A DNA stretch of 64,000 nucleotides from an uncultured Lachnospiraceae bacterium (GCA_910588655.1 CAJUPJ010000015.1:18385-82384), one strand, 5' to 3'; counted from the stretch's first letter, positions 1 to 9,660 are shown. Notes: generated by a model from the letters alone, not told the origin. Numbers and translations: made by a program.

Positions 1-1008
1 GTTAAAAAGCCCCTCATTTATATTTGTTTTCTCTTCATTAACATTATACTTCCTGTAATTTTCAAATCCAAAATTAAGAAGTGCTGTTGTATCTGTATAT
101 TCATTCGGCTCACCAAGTTTTGGGCTGCTTGCTTTCATAATAACAGATAAAAGCTGCATGCCATTCTTCTCAGCAAAAGTTACAAGTGTATACTGTGATG
201 CCTGTGTAAAACCTGTCTTGCCACCAATACAATATTTATACTCATATTTAGGATGGTCATATCCATTTAACATCTGGTGGTGGTTACGCCATATACGTTT
301 TGTTTTATGTGTATTAGTTTTATCACATGTATATGTCCTTGTGCCTGCTATCTTCCTAAAAGCAGTATTTTGTAATGCCTGCCTTGAAATTACTGCCATA
401 TCATAAGCTGTTGTATAATGTTTTGTATCAGGAAGCCCGTTAGGATTATTAAAATGTGTATTTTTCAATCCTAATTCTGCAACCTTGTCATTCATCATAT
501 CTACAAATGATTTTACACTTCCTGCTACATGCTCACCACCTGCAAGACATACCTCATTTGCCGATTCCAGCATAATAGCATACAAACACTGTTCCATAGA
601 CATTTTCTCGCCAACATCTGAATAGATTGTTGAGCTTCCTGGCTCAATCCCAAATACAGCCTCTTCCGAAAATGTTACAGTATCACTTAATGAACTGTTC
701 TCAAGCAGAAGCAAAGCAGTTAATATTTTAGTAATACTTGCCGGATAATGTTGTTTGTGTATATTCTTTTTATATAATATTGAACCAGTGGAGACTTCCA
801 TGACGATAGCAGAATCACAGGACAGGCTTTTAGGTTTTGGACCAGAAGGCCATTTAACACTTTTACTGCCTTGTCCATTCTTAGCCTGTTTTCTTGCTGG
901 CATTACCAGGCTGTTATTATTTACAGCAGCACTGGAGGTTGTCCATGCAATATCTGTCATAAGAATTACACCAGCTAGTAAAACAGAAACAATGCGTTTT
1001 AATTTCAT
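1..1008 (-). CDS. D-alanyl-D-alanine carboxypeptidase (S11/PBP5 family), 3' end outside window
   Basis: A serine peptidase that trims the terminal D-Ala from peptidoglycan stem peptides outside the membrane. The frame opens at an ATG on the minus strand (1006-1008) and stays open to the window edge, so the C-terminus is missing. The N-terminus (MKLKRIVSVLLAGVILMTD) looks like a signal peptide. The three penicillin-binding motifs occur in order: SITK (SxxK) about residue 90, SAN (SxN) in ESANE, and KTG in GGKTGFT. The family is known as DacA/DacF; I infer a DacF-like housekeeping or sporulation role but cannot decide which. The tRNA-Arg gene lies immediately upstream on the same strand. Confidence 0.93.
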   Translation of the reverse strand, partial: MKLKRIVSVLLAGVILMTDIAWTTSSAAVNNNSLVMPARKQAKNGQGSKSVKWPSGPKPKSLSCDSAIVMEVSTGSILYKKNIHKQHYPASITKILTALLLLENSSLSDTVTFSEEAVFGIEPGSSTIYSDVGEKMSMEQCLYAIMLESANEVCLAGGEHVAGSVKSFVDMMNDKVAELGLKNTHFNNPNGLPDTKHYTTAYDMAVISRQALQNTAFRKIAGTRTYTCDKTNTHKTKRIWRNHHQMLNGYDHPKYEYKYCIGGKTGFTQASQYTLVTFAEKNGMQLLSVIMKASSPKLGEPNEYTDTTALLNFGFENYRKYNVNEEKTNINEGLFN

Positions 1009-1107
1009 AATATACCGTCCTGTCTGTAATATGTAATTATGTTAATTCCTATTTCTATACTCTTGTCCAGCCAAAAACCTGTTCCAGATACAGGTACATT
1101 TAAAAAA

Positions 1108-1179
1108 CACTCTCAGTAGGAATCGAACCTACAACTGCCCCTTAGGAGGGGGCTGTTATATCCATTTAACTATGAGAGC
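1108..1179 (-). tRNA. tRNA-Arg(CCT)
   Basis: Read on the minus strand, the sequence folds as a complete cloverleaf: acceptor stem GCTCTCA/TGAGAGT with discriminator G, T8 and A9, D stem GTTA/TAAC, anticodon stem GCCCC/GGGGC around loop CTCCTAA (anticodon CCT, reading AGG), and T arm GTAGG-TTCGATT-CCTAC. The 3' CCA is not encoded. 72 nt. Confidence 0.95.
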
Positions 1180-1230
1180 GTACGACTAGTATACTACCAT
1201 AAGACCTGTATTCCGTCAAGAGGTTTTTAA

Positions 1231-1429
1231 AAATTTTTTCCAGTTATCTTGTGTTTTGTGGGTAACGGACGGTTTTTAATGCCAGAGCCAGAATATTCCA
1301 TAAAAGGGGTACGCTTCCGCTACGTGGCTTATCGTAGCGGAAGCGTGCCCCTGTATGGAATATTCTGGCTCTGGCACACAGAAACCGTCCGTCATCCACA
1401 AAACACAAGATAACTGGAAATTTTTATAA
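1231..1429. repeat. Long palindromic intergenic repeat, copy A1 (cleanest copy)
   Basis: A near-perfect inverted repeat of about 90 bp per arm. The ends are TTCCAGTTATCTTGTG and its reverse complement. Inner blocks are ACGGACGGTTT, GCCAGAGCCAGAATATTCC and GGGGTACGCTTCCGCTACG. The two arms meet at an 8-nt loop (TGGCTTAT) flanked by CGCTTCCGCTACG/CGTAGCGGAAGCG. No open frame of consequence and no transposase. It separates the tRNA gene from the promoter of the operon starting at 1519. The same blocks recur at about 9.7, 15.7, 22.4, 22.8, 53.9 and 59.8 kb. Confidence 0.9.
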
Positions 1430-1435
1430 ATTTTA

Positions 1436-1464
1436 TTGTAAAGAACACACATTCGTTATATAAT
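1436..1464 (+). promoter_or_regulatory. Sigma-A-type promoter of the yeh-like operon
   Basis: TTGTAA at 1436-1441, a 17-bp spacer, then TATAAT at 1459-1464. It sits a few bases beyond the end of palindrome A1 and 55 bp ahead of the first start codon. Confidence 0.65.
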
Positions 1465-1518
1465 ACTACCAAAGACACCCGTATTATAATTATAATAAAC
1501 TAACGGAAGGAGAATAAC

Positions 1519-3621
1519 ATGGATTTAAGCCCGGTTTATGAATTACAGGAACGCCTGCATACTGCCATTATTGCAGGTGCTAATCTTCTTAATGAAGATT
1601 TCAGGTTGAGGCGTGCTGCCGAAGCTATAAAACCTCTTGCATCTGCTTCACCTGTATTTGCGAAATTATGCCAGCAGACAGATTTACTATTATCACCTGG
1701 ATGCAGTGCACCTGCAAGCGTACTGCTTGATACAATATCCCTGGCAGATGCCATAATATGCACCCTTGGAACTGTGGAAACCAAACAGGAAACAACTGAT
1801 GTGGAGCTTGCCCTGAACCCACAGACAGAAGAATACAGAACAGATAACCCATATATTTTTAACGTTCCTTATTCACAAGTTAAAACACTTATAAATGCAC
1901 TTACTACAACTGGAGGCGGCAATTATTCCATTGTAAATGACTTGTTACACACATTCCCGGATATTTTTAAGGATTACCGTATAAGACATGCACTTGTCCG
2001 CGCATTAGGCGCTCAATACTATGAACTTGTTAACCTGGTACGTAATTACCTTTCCCAATGCGGCACAGAAATAATCCCTCTTTTAAAGAAGGATTTTGAC
2101 CCAAAGGGTAAAAAGGAAATGGTACACAGGATAAATATAATAACTGGAATTGCAGGGGCATCTGAAAATGATTTCTACATAGAAATGCTTGAAACCGCAA
2201 CAGGGGATGTACGCACAGCCTTAATAAATGCTTTATGCAATGAACCTGCTAATTCTGGCAGGCTGCTTTCTATGGCAAAAACTGAAAGAGGCAGAAATAA
2301 ACAATGTGTTTTAAATATTCTTGGCAAAATGGAAAGTGTGTCAGAAAGCGGAGAATTATATAACTTATTTAAACAGACTATTAAGAAAAGCCCTTCTTCT
2401 GCCCTTATAGCACTTATGCCTTCTACAACCATCTGCGCTTCAAGGATAATTGCAGAAGAATGTATGGAACAGCTTCCTAAGATAATTGAAGCAATAGAAA
2501 AAAATAATGCTGCTGCAATAGAAAAAAAACTTACCCCGTTCTGCAGGTTAATTGAAGCCCTGCCTGGCAAACATGGTGATGAAGCCTGTCTTTGTTACAG
2601 GCAGCTTCTTTCTAAAAGCAAAATCCTTGACCAGTGCAGCTATAAACCTGCGCTTGAGGTACTGGATTATATTCCAGGCAATTATCCAATGGTACATTCC
2701 AGAGATACAGACTTCCAGCTCTTCAGCCGCCAGAACTTCCCACCAAGGACAGCAAGAAAATTAACCTGGGAACTTATAATTGGCAGCCATATAGCACAAT
2801 CACTTGTTATATTTCCAGGCAGCCAGTCAAGGCAGATGGCAATGGAACTCTTTGAAAACAGCGGAAACAGCATAAACTTCCTTACAGCAGCTGCATTTGT
2901 ACAAATCCTTGAAAATAACAACTGCACCAGGTGGTTTGATGTACAAATTAAACAGGACGCTTCTGCCATAACAGAAATACAAAGGGCATTGTCATATATA
3001 AAATGGGATGTACGGTTAAACAGCTATGTAACAAATATGCTTTTTTCTGATATGGAATGGGAAGACAGCCGTAAGTTTATTTTAAATAAAATAGAAATTC
3101 CAGATGCCAGCAGAATACAGGACTGGATGATGGAACAGGCAAGCCAGCCACAGGACAGCAGCCTTTTGCTTACAAAGGCAGGTGTCAAAAAGAGTGGTAA
3201 AAAATATAATTTACAGTATATTGATGAGATTTTAAACAGATGGATTAATACAACAGACCAGAAACAGTGTGAAAAAGCTGGCAGTTATTTTTATAACAGG
3301 GCACTTTCAGTCCAGGACAACACAGATTACCTTAACTATATGCTAAACTGCAAATGGACAGAATGTAAAGGGCTCGCTGCCAGATTTGCCAGGAATAAAA
3401 AGAAAATACAAATGTGGGAATTAACTGATTATTTATACCACCTGCCTGGAAATGCCGGAACAATACACAAAATACAGAAAGAAATTGATGCCGTTATAGA
3501 AATCATTAAGTCAGGCAGTCTTGTTGTAAGTAATCTTAATATAGATACGGAACGGGCGCAGAACTGGTTTGACAGCCTGAGAGACCCTGCTAATTATATT
3601 TGCAGCGGTATGGAGGATTAA
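1519..3621 (+). CDS. Helical-repeat protein, first gene of a MoxR/VWA/SWIM operon (unknown function)
   Basis: 700 aa, with AAGGAG in front of the ATG. I recognise no catalytic motif. Residues roughly 120-330 are built of paired amphipathic helices that read like HEAT/ARM repeats (for example TALINALCN followed by QCVLNILGKM), which suggests a scaffold. No signal peptide or membrane segment, so it is likely cytosolic. The stop is one base before the start of the SWIM protein, so the two are translated together. By position it is the variable partner in the cassette; in other bacteria a DUF5691-type protein occupies a comparable slot, but I cannot confirm membership from sequence alone. Confidence 0.7.
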   Translation: MDLSPVYELQERLHTAIIAGANLLNEDFRLRRAAEAIKPLASASPVFAKLCQQTDLLLSPGCSAPASVLLDTISLADAIICTLGTVETKQETTDVELALNPQTEEYRTDNPYIFNVPYSQVKTLINALTTTGGGNYSIVNDLLHTFPDIFKDYRIRHALVRALGAQYYELVNLVRNYLSQCGTEIIPLLKKDFDPKGKKEMVHRINIITGIAGASENDFYIEMLETATGDVRTALINALCNEPANSGRLLSMAKTERGRNKQCVLNILGKMESVSESGELYNLFKQTIKKSPSSALIALMPSTTICASRIIAEECMEQLPKIIEAIEKNNAAAIEKKLTPFCRLIEALPGKHGDEACLCYRQLLSKSKILDQCSYKPALEVLDYIPGNYPMVHSRDTDFQLFSRQNFPPRTARKLTWELIIGSHIAQSLVIFPGSQSRQMAMELFENSGNSINFLTAAAFVQILENNNCTRWFDVQIKQDASAITEIQRALSYIKWDVRLNSYVTNMLFSDMEWEDSRKFILNKIEIPDASRIQDWMMEQASQPQDSSLLLTKAGVKKSGKKYNLQYIDEILNRWINTTDQKQCEKAGSYFYNRALSVQDNTDYLNYMLNCKWTECKGLAARFARNKKKIQMWELTDYLYHLPGNAGTIHKIQKEIDAVIEIIKSGSLVVSNLNIDTERAQNWFDSLRDPANYICSGMED

Positions 3622-3622
3622 A

Positions 3623-5092
3623 ATGATAGAAATTACAGAACAGCAGATTTTAGCATTTGCACCAAATGCAACAGCCGCATCTAACGGAAAGAAAATCTCC
3701 CAGAAAGGCGGATTTGTAAATCTTATGCGTACCAGTGATAATACACTTTATATAGGCGGATGTAAGGGAAGTGGCAAAAATAATTATATTACATCAGCAG
3801 ATTACATAAACCAGGCAGACCCCGTTTTCCGCTGCAGCTGCCCCAGCCGCCAGTACCCATGTAAACATAGTCTTGCACTGTTATATGAAATAATAGCAGG
3901 AAAAGAATTTAGCATCTGTGAAGTACCAGAAGATATCAAAAGAAAACGTGAAAAAAAGCTGGCAAGGGATAATAAAGCTTCAAAGCCTGAAAGTGAAATG
4001 ACAGAGGAAGAGCTCAAGAAGGCAGAAAAGAAAAAAGCTTCAGCAGCTAAAACAGTTAAAAATGCAAGGATTAAAAAACTTAAAAACCAGCTTAAAGGGC
4101 TGGATTTAGCAGATAAAATGACAGACAGCCTCGTTATGGCAGGGCTTGGCACTATAGGAAGTGCTTCCCTCAAAACATACCAGGATATTGTAAAACAAAT
4201 GGGTGACTATTACCTTACAGGAGTGCAGAAATTGTGCAGCCAGCTTCTTATTGAGATAACAAATTTCCAGAAAGATAGTGATGTGGCACATTATGGCAAT
4301 GCCATAGATATATTAAAAAGACTGCACACCCTTAGTAAAAAGTCACGCCAGTATATAGAAAACAAACTTGCCAATGATGACGCTGAACTTGATGATAATA
4401 TGTTATATGAAGAACTTGGCGGGGTATGGAAACTGGCGGAACTTGAAGAAATTGGCAGGGGCATTAAAGATAAGGATTTCGTACAGCTCTCTTTCTGGAC
4501 AGATTACAGCGAGGCTGCAAAAATGTATACAGATACAGGATGCTGGATTTGCCTGGAAGACGGGAATATTTACATAAATTATAATTACCGTCCTCTTAAA
4601 GCAATTAAATATATTAAACAGGATGACTCTGTATTTGGTGCTGCAAGGGTACAGAGAGCAGCAACATATCCTGGTGACGGCAACCTGCGTATCAGATGGG
4701 AAAACGCACAAATACGTGATTTAACAGAAGAAGACTACAGCAGGATAACCAGTTTTGCATCAGATTCAATAAATTCTGAAGCAAAAGCAATTAAAAATAC
4801 CTTAAAAAATACCCTGGCACAGCCAATGTTACTTAAACTGGTAAAATACCAGAAGATTGCCAGGTGTGATGATGGTTTTGTACTTATCTCAGAAAGTGGT
4901 GATAATATCCTGCTTGGGGATATGCCAGACATGGAACAGACAACACCACGTATAGAAATGCTTCCTGGAAGTTATCTTTTAAAAGACCAGGTAATGCTTG
5001 CAGCATTTTACTACAACAATAGAAAACGCAGGCTACAGGCACAGCCATTAAGCATTATCACTAAAAACAGCATAGTAAGGATGTTATACTAA
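3623..5092 (+). CDS. SWIM zinc-finger protein
   Basis: 489 aa. A SWIM zinc-binding motif (CxCx(n)CxH) is visible as C71-S-C73...C80-K-H82, in the segment CSCPSRQYPCKHSLALL. It is followed by a Lys/Glu-rich, probably coiled-coil stretch (about 100-160) and a long mixed alpha/beta C-terminal part with no motif I know. SWIM domains bind DNA or protein. E. coli YehQ is the SWIM member of the comparable yeh cluster. GGAGG precedes the ATG, and only one base separates this gene from the upstream stop. Cytosolic, with a probable adaptor or substrate-recognition role by context. Confidence 0.85.
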   Translation: MIEITEQQILAFAPNATAASNGKKISQKGGFVNLMRTSDNTLYIGGCKGSGKNNYITSADYINQADPVFRCSCPSRQYPCKHSLALLYEIIAGKEFSICEVPEDIKRKREKKLARDNKASKPESEMTEEELKKAEKKKASAAKTVKNARIKKLKNQLKGLDLADKMTDSLVMAGLGTIGSASLKTYQDIVKQMGDYYLTGVQKLCSQLLIEITNFQKDSDVAHYGNAIDILKRLHTLSKKSRQYIENKLANDDAELDDNMLYEELGGVWKLAELEEIGRGIKDKDFVQLSFWTDYSEAAKMYTDTGCWICLEDGNIYINYNYRPLKAIKYIKQDDSVFGAARVQRAATYPGDGNLRIRWENAQIRDLTEEDYSRITSFASDSINSEAKAIKNTLKNTLAQPMLLKLVKYQKIARCDDGFVLISESGDNILLGDMPDMEQTTPRIEMLPGSYLLKDQVMLAAFYYNNRKRRLQAQPLSIITKNSIVRMLY

Positions 5093-5106
5093 ACATGGAG
5101 GGAAAG

Positions 5107-6195
5107 ATGGAAGAACAAATTTTAAGGCTGCCAGCAGAGCAGCTTTTCCAGAATGAAATTGATGCACTAATAGCAGCAGAAAAGCATCCTGTGCCAGCAG
5201 GATGGAATATGTCCCCACAGTCAGTTAAAACATATATCTGTGGCGGTGAGGTTAACGGTACAAAGATTACACCAAAGTATATAGGGCATGAACGCCTTGT
5301 GGAAATTGCTATATCAACACTTGTTACAGACCGCGCATTGCTTTTAACTGGTGAACCTGGTACTGCCAAAAGCTGGCTTTCCGAACATTTAACTGCCGCA
5401 ATAAACGGCTGTTCTACTAAGGTAGTACAAGGTACAGCAGGCACAACGGAAGAACAGGTTAAGTATTCATGGAACTATGCAATGCTTGTGGCAAAAGGCC
5501 CGTCAGTTGAAGCAATGCTTAAAAGCCCTGTATTTAATGCTATGGAAACAGGTACAATCGCACGTGTAGAAGAGATTTCAAGATGTGCTTCCGAAGTGCA
5601 GGATGCCCTTATATCACTGCTTTCCGAAAAACGTATTTCTGTACCTGAACTTGCGCTTGAAGTACCAGCCAAAAAAGGATTTTCTGTTATAGCTACAGCT
5701 AATACAAGGGATAAAGGCGTTAATGAAATGTCGGCTGCATTAAAACGCCGTTTTAATATTGTTATACTTCCTGCCCCCGCAAACCTGGAGTCTGAAATGG
5801 AAATTGTAAAGACAAGGGTATCACAGCTTTCTGAAAACCTTGACTTAAATGCATCACTGCCAGAAGAAGATGTAATAGAAAAAGTATGTACAATATTCCG
5901 GGAATTAAGAAACGGTGAAACACTTGACCGCAAACAGAAAGTAAAGGGTACATCTGGCGTATTATCTACAGCAGAAGCAATTTCACTGCTATGTAACAGC
6001 ATGGCGCTCGCAGGAAGCTTTGGCAATGGCATTGTATCAGATACTGACCTGGCATCTGCACTACAAGGCGCTGTTATTAAGGACGAAGAGAAAGACAATA
6101 TGGCATGGAAAGAATATCTGGAAAACATTATGAAAAAACGTGGTTCAGAATGGTCCGGGCTTTATATGGCATGTAAAGATTTAAGTGGAGAATAA
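5107..6195 (+). CDS. MoxR-type AAA+ ATPase (YehL-like)
   Basis: AAA+ ATPase expected to act as a chaperone-like motor with the VWA protein downstream. Walker A is G82-EPGTAK-S89. A Walker-B-like segment reads VEEISRCASEVQDAL. The sensor/arginine-finger region reads ATANTRDKG...ALKRRFN. An in-frame ATG at 5095 has no ribosome-binding site. The ATG at 5107 is preceded by GGAGGG (5097-5102) and gives 362 aa, which is the length I recall for E. coli YehL, so I chose it. The C-terminal lid region (about 250-362) is helical. Cytosolic. Its stop lies just before the DUF5682 gene start. Confidence 0.88.
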   Translation: MEEQILRLPAEQLFQNEIDALIAAEKHPVPAGWNMSPQSVKTYICGGEVNGTKITPKYIGHERLVEIAISTLVTDRALLLTGEPGTAKSWLSEHLTAAINGCSTKVVQGTAGTTEEQVKYSWNYAMLVAKGPSVEAMLKSPVFNAMETGTIARVEEISRCASEVQDALISLLSEKRISVPELALEVPAKKGFSVIATANTRDKGVNEMSAALKRRFNIVILPAPANLESEMEIVKTRVSQLSENLDLNASLPEEDVIEKVCTIFRELRNGETLDRKQKVKGTSGVLSTAEAISLLCNSMALAGSFGNGIVSDTDLASALQGAVIKDEEKDNMAWKEYLENIMKKRGSEWSGLYMACKDLSGE

Positions 6196-6199
6196 ATTA

Positions 6200-8449
6200 A
6201 TGGATAACCCAAATTTTTTTGGAATAAGGCATTTGTCCCCAGCAGGTGCATACTACCTCCGCTGTTTTCTGGATATTAAACAGCCAGAACTTGTACTTGT
6301 TGAAGGACCTTCCGATTTTAATGATATTTTAAAAGACATTACAAGAAAAGAAACAAAGCCTCCTATAGCAGTGCTTGCATATACAAAAGAAGTACCTGTC
6401 AGAACTATATTATATCCATTTGCAGAATATTCACCTGAATACCAGGCAATATTATGGTGTGAAGAAAATAATACCAGACTCCGCTTTATAGACCTGCCTT
6501 CCAGTACATTCCTGGCATTGCCAGAACGCTGTCCTTTATACGCAGAAGGTGAAGAAGGCAGAACCAGTGTATATATGGAACTTGATAAAATATGCGGCAG
6601 CGGCGGGCATGAAACATTCTGGGAACGCACCCTGGAGCAGGCAGAAAGCCTTGAAGCTTACCATAAAGGTGCTAAAAATTTCGGTGCTAATTTAAGAAGC
6701 CTTACAGAAGGCAGGGAGGATAACTGGGCTGAAACTGTACTGCGTGAAGCATATATGCGCCAGCAGATTAAAGATGCTGTAAATTCTGGCATTAAACCGG
6801 AAAATATTGTAGTAGTAACCGGTTCTTACCATGTGGAAGGTTTAAAAAACTGGCAGGACAGTAATGAAGATTTCAAAGGAATGCCAGAAACTGAAGCTGT
6901 ACATACACTAATGCCATATTCTTATTACAGGCTTTCTACAAGGTCAGGTTACGGGGCAGGCAATAAAGCACCAGCTTACTATTCTCTTTTATGGGAAGGC
7001 TTTAAAAGAAATGAACCAGGATATTCTTCTTACAGTTATCTTGTAAAGCTGGCAGCATATATGCGTAAAACTGGCAATCCTGTTTCTGCTGCATCAGTTA
7101 TTGAAGCTGTACGGCTTGCGGAAGCACTTGCAATGTTAAGGGATGGCAGCAGGCCTGCACTCTGCGATTTACGTGATGCAGCAATAACATGTATCGGTGA
7201 AGGCAGCTTTACAGCAATAAGCCTTGGCACAGCCGATACTGAAATTGGTACAGCCATTGGCACACTCCCGGATGGTGTAATCCGCACCAGTATACAGGAT
7301 GATTTTTACAGGCAGTTAAATAAATTAAAACTTGAAAAGTACCGCAGCCCTGTATGCCAGGACATTATGTTAGACCTTAGGGAAAACAGGCGTGTAAAAT
7401 CAGAAGCAGCAGCATTTATTGATTTACACAGGTCATTTTTCCTGCACCAGCTAAGAATACTAAATACCAGCTTCGCTGCACAGCAAAAAACAAACCAGGA
7501 TAATGCAACATGGCAGGAACACTGGATGCTGCAATGGACTCCTGAAGCAGAAATTGCACTTGTAGAGTCTGCTTTAAAGGGTGACACTGTAGCAGGTGCA
7601 GCATCATTTGAAATGAAAGAACGTGTAGAAAATGCCACCAGCATGGGGCAGATTGCACTTGTTATAGAAGATGCATGTTACTGTGGAATGGAAACAGCCG
7701 CAGTTTATGCAACAAAAGCATTACAGAGAATGACAGTAGATACTATATCTGTAGAAGACCTGGCAGAAACAGCACAAAGGCTTTCAGTAATAATACAATA
7801 TGGCAATATAAGGAAAGCAGACCCGGAGCCTTTCCAGCCTATGCTTTCACAGATTTTTTACAGGGCATGCCTTGTACTTGAAGGCGCATGTATATGTGAT
7901 GATACAGCAAGCCAGATAATAATTAGTGCAATAGGTAAGCTGGACAGTACAGAACTTGCACATGATTTCCTTGATACAGAAGAATGGCTTAAAACCCTTA
8001 GCAACATTGCCAGGCATGACAACCTGAATACAAAGCTGTCAGGATTTGCGGCTGCAATTCTTTTAGAACGCGGCAGCCTGGATACAGACAGCCTGCGTAC
8101 AGAAGTTTCAAGACGCCTGTCTGCTGGTACTCCTGCAGACCTTGGCGCTGGATGGTTTGAAGGACTTGCCATGAAAAATAAATATGCACTAATAGCGAGG
8201 CTGTCTTTATGGGAAAGCCTGAATATATACCTTACAACACTGGAAGATGAAGAATTTAAAAGGGCTCTGGTATTTCTAAGAAGGGCGTTTTCTGGATTTT
8301 CGGCAGCAGAAAAAGATGAGATTGCAGAAAACCTTGGAGAAATATTAGGACTCGATGGCAGGGAAACCAGTGAGGCAGTTAATACTGTGCTTGACGAAAG
8401 TTCACAGGAAATAATAGACAGCCTTGGGGATTTCGACTTTGATTTTTGA
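6200..8449 (+). CDS. DUF5682 family protein (YehM-like)
   Basis: 749 aa. The N-terminus FFGIRHLSPAGAYYL, then ELVLVEGPSDF, then VVVTGSYHVEGL about 210 residues in, is the DUF5682 pattern shared with E. coli YehM (about 760 aa). The H...EGP...GxxH arrangement is reminiscent of the TraB/GumN/EreA-type hydrolase fold; that is inference only. The rest is largely helical. A GTG at 6185 is in frame and would overlap the AAA+ gene. I prefer the ATG at 6200 because GGAG (6187-6190) sits 9 nt upstream. No signal peptide or membrane segment. Function in any organism is unknown to me. Confidence 0.85.
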   Translation: MDNPNFFGIRHLSPAGAYYLRCFLDIKQPELVLVEGPSDFNDILKDITRKETKPPIAVLAYTKEVPVRTILYPFAEYSPEYQAILWCEENNTRLRFIDLPSSTFLALPERCPLYAEGEEGRTSVYMELDKICGSGGHETFWERTLEQAESLEAYHKGAKNFGANLRSLTEGREDNWAETVLREAYMRQQIKDAVNSGIKPENIVVVTGSYHVEGLKNWQDSNEDFKGMPETEAVHTLMPYSYYRLSTRSGYGAGNKAPAYYSLLWEGFKRNEPGYSSYSYLVKLAAYMRKTGNPVSAASVIEAVRLAEALAMLRDGSRPALCDLRDAAITCIGEGSFTAISLGTADTEIGTAIGTLPDGVIRTSIQDDFYRQLNKLKLEKYRSPVCQDIMLDLRENRRVKSEAAAFIDLHRSFFLHQLRILNTSFAAQQKTNQDNATWQEHWMLQWTPEAEIALVESALKGDTVAGAASFEMKERVENATSMGQIALVIEDACYCGMETAAVYATKALQRMTVDTISVEDLAETAQRLSVIIQYGNIRKADPEPFQPMLSQIFYRACLVLEGACICDDTASQIIISAIGKLDSTELAHDFLDTEEWLKTLSNIARHDNLNTKLSGFAAAILLERGSLDTDSLRTEVSRRLSAGTPADLGAGWFEGLAMKNKYALIARLSLWESLNIYLTTLEDEEFKRALVFLRRAFSGFSAAEKDEIAENLGEILGLDGRETSEAVNTVLDESSQEIIDSLGDFDFDF

Positions 8450-8491
8450 CCCCATTAAGTAATCCTGGGATTATACAAGAAAGGATAGCAT

Positions 8492-9649
8492 ATGGAAATA
8501 AATGAACAAATCCGCAGGTGGCGGCTTATTTTAGGACGGGAAAGCGAAGAACGTTTTTCTGGAATGGCAGATGCTGCCCTGAGTCCTGAACAGGATTTAA
8601 TGGACCAGGCACTCGCCGCAATATATAACTATAACCACCAATGGCAGGATTTTTCTGGCAAAGGGGCAGGACATGGACCTTCTGACCCGCAGATAACCCG
8701 CTGGCTCGGTGATGTAAGGACACTTTTTGATAAAGAGCTGGTCAAAGTGATACAAAATGATGCAGTAAACCGCTGTGGCTTAAAACAGTTAGTGCTAGAA
8801 CCTGAACTTCTGGAAAATACTGAACCTGACACAAACCTTGCTGCTACTATACTAATGCTTAAAGAACAGATACCAGCACGCTCCAAAGACAGTGTAAGGG
8901 AATTTATTAAAAAAATAGTAGAACAGATTAACAAACTTCTTGAACAGGATATCAGGCGGGCAGTAACTGCTGCTATAAATAAAAGAAAACACTCCCCTGT
9001 CCCCTCCGCGGCAGCACTTGACTTTAAAATGACTATAACACGCAATTTAAAGCATTACAACCCGGAACTAAAAACTGTTATACCAGAACATTTTTACTTT
9101 TTTGACAGAACCAGCACTACAGCAGCTAATAAATGGACAATAATTCTTGATATTGACCAGAGCGGCTCAATGGGTGAATCTGTTATTTACTCATCAATTA
9201 TAAGCTGCATACTTGCAAGCATGCCAAGCATTAAAACGCATATAGTTGCCTTTGATACAAATATCGTAGACTTAACAGAAAAAAGCAATGACCCTGTTGA
9301 CCTGCTTTTTGGTTTCCAGCTTGGCGGAGGTACTGATATTAACAAGTCTGTAGCATATTGCGGGCAGTTTATAGAAAACCCCTCAAAAACATTATTCTTT
9401 TTAATATCTGACCTTGAAGAAGGAGGAAACAGGGCTGCCCTTTTAAGGCGCATTGAAGACATGAAAGAATCAGGCGTAACAATAATAAGCCTGCTTGCAC
9501 TGGCGGACGGCGGCAAGCCATACTGTGATGAACAGATGGCACAAAAAATTGCAAACCTTGGAATACCATGCTTTGCGTGCAGCCCGCAGCTTCTGCCAGA
9601 ACTTCTTGAAAAGGCATTAAAAGGACAAGATTTATCGTCCTTTGCTTGA
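8492..9649 (+). CDS. VWA (von Willebrand factor A) domain protein (YehP-like)
   Basis: 385 aa, last gene of the cassette, 42 bp after the previous stop with its own AAAGGA site. The VWA domain occupies about residues 213-385 and has a complete metal-binding MIDAS: D222-Q-S224-G-S226 (DxSxS), T281 in GGGTDINK and D307 in LISDLEEGG. Residues 1-200 are helical, as in other VWA partners of MoxR ATPases. The MoxR/VWA pairing is an established theme: the ATPase remodels a target to which the VWA protein binds through metal. Cytosolic; no secretion signal. Confidence 0.9.
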   Translation: MEINEQIRRWRLILGRESEERFSGMADAALSPEQDLMDQALAAIYNYNHQWQDFSGKGAGHGPSDPQITRWLGDVRTLFDKELVKVIQNDAVNRCGLKQLVLEPELLENTEPDTNLAATILMLKEQIPARSKDSVREFIKKIVEQINKLLEQDIRRAVTAAINKRKHSPVPSAAALDFKMTITRNLKHYNPELKTVIPEHFYFFDRTSTTAANKWTIILDIDQSGSMGESVIYSSIISCILASMPSIKTHIVAFDTNIVDLTEKSNDPVDLLFGFQLGGGTDINKSVAYCGQFIENPSKTLFFLISDLEEGGNRAALLRRIEDMKESGVTIISLLALADGGKPYCDEQMAQKIANLGIPCFACSPQLLPELLEKALKGQDLSSFA

Positions 9650-9660
9650 TGCAGGATAAT

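Noticed and set aside
1231..1429. Interpretation of the A repeats as ordinary Rho-independent terminators or as CRISPR-like repeats.
   Set aside because: Arms near 90 bp with conserved internal blocks and no T-run are too long and too conserved for terminators; there are no regularly spaced short repeats.
5475..6128. A 217-codon minus-strand frame inside the MoxR-type gene.
   Set aside because: Shadow of the AAA+ gene, with Ser/Ile-rich composition and no start signal.
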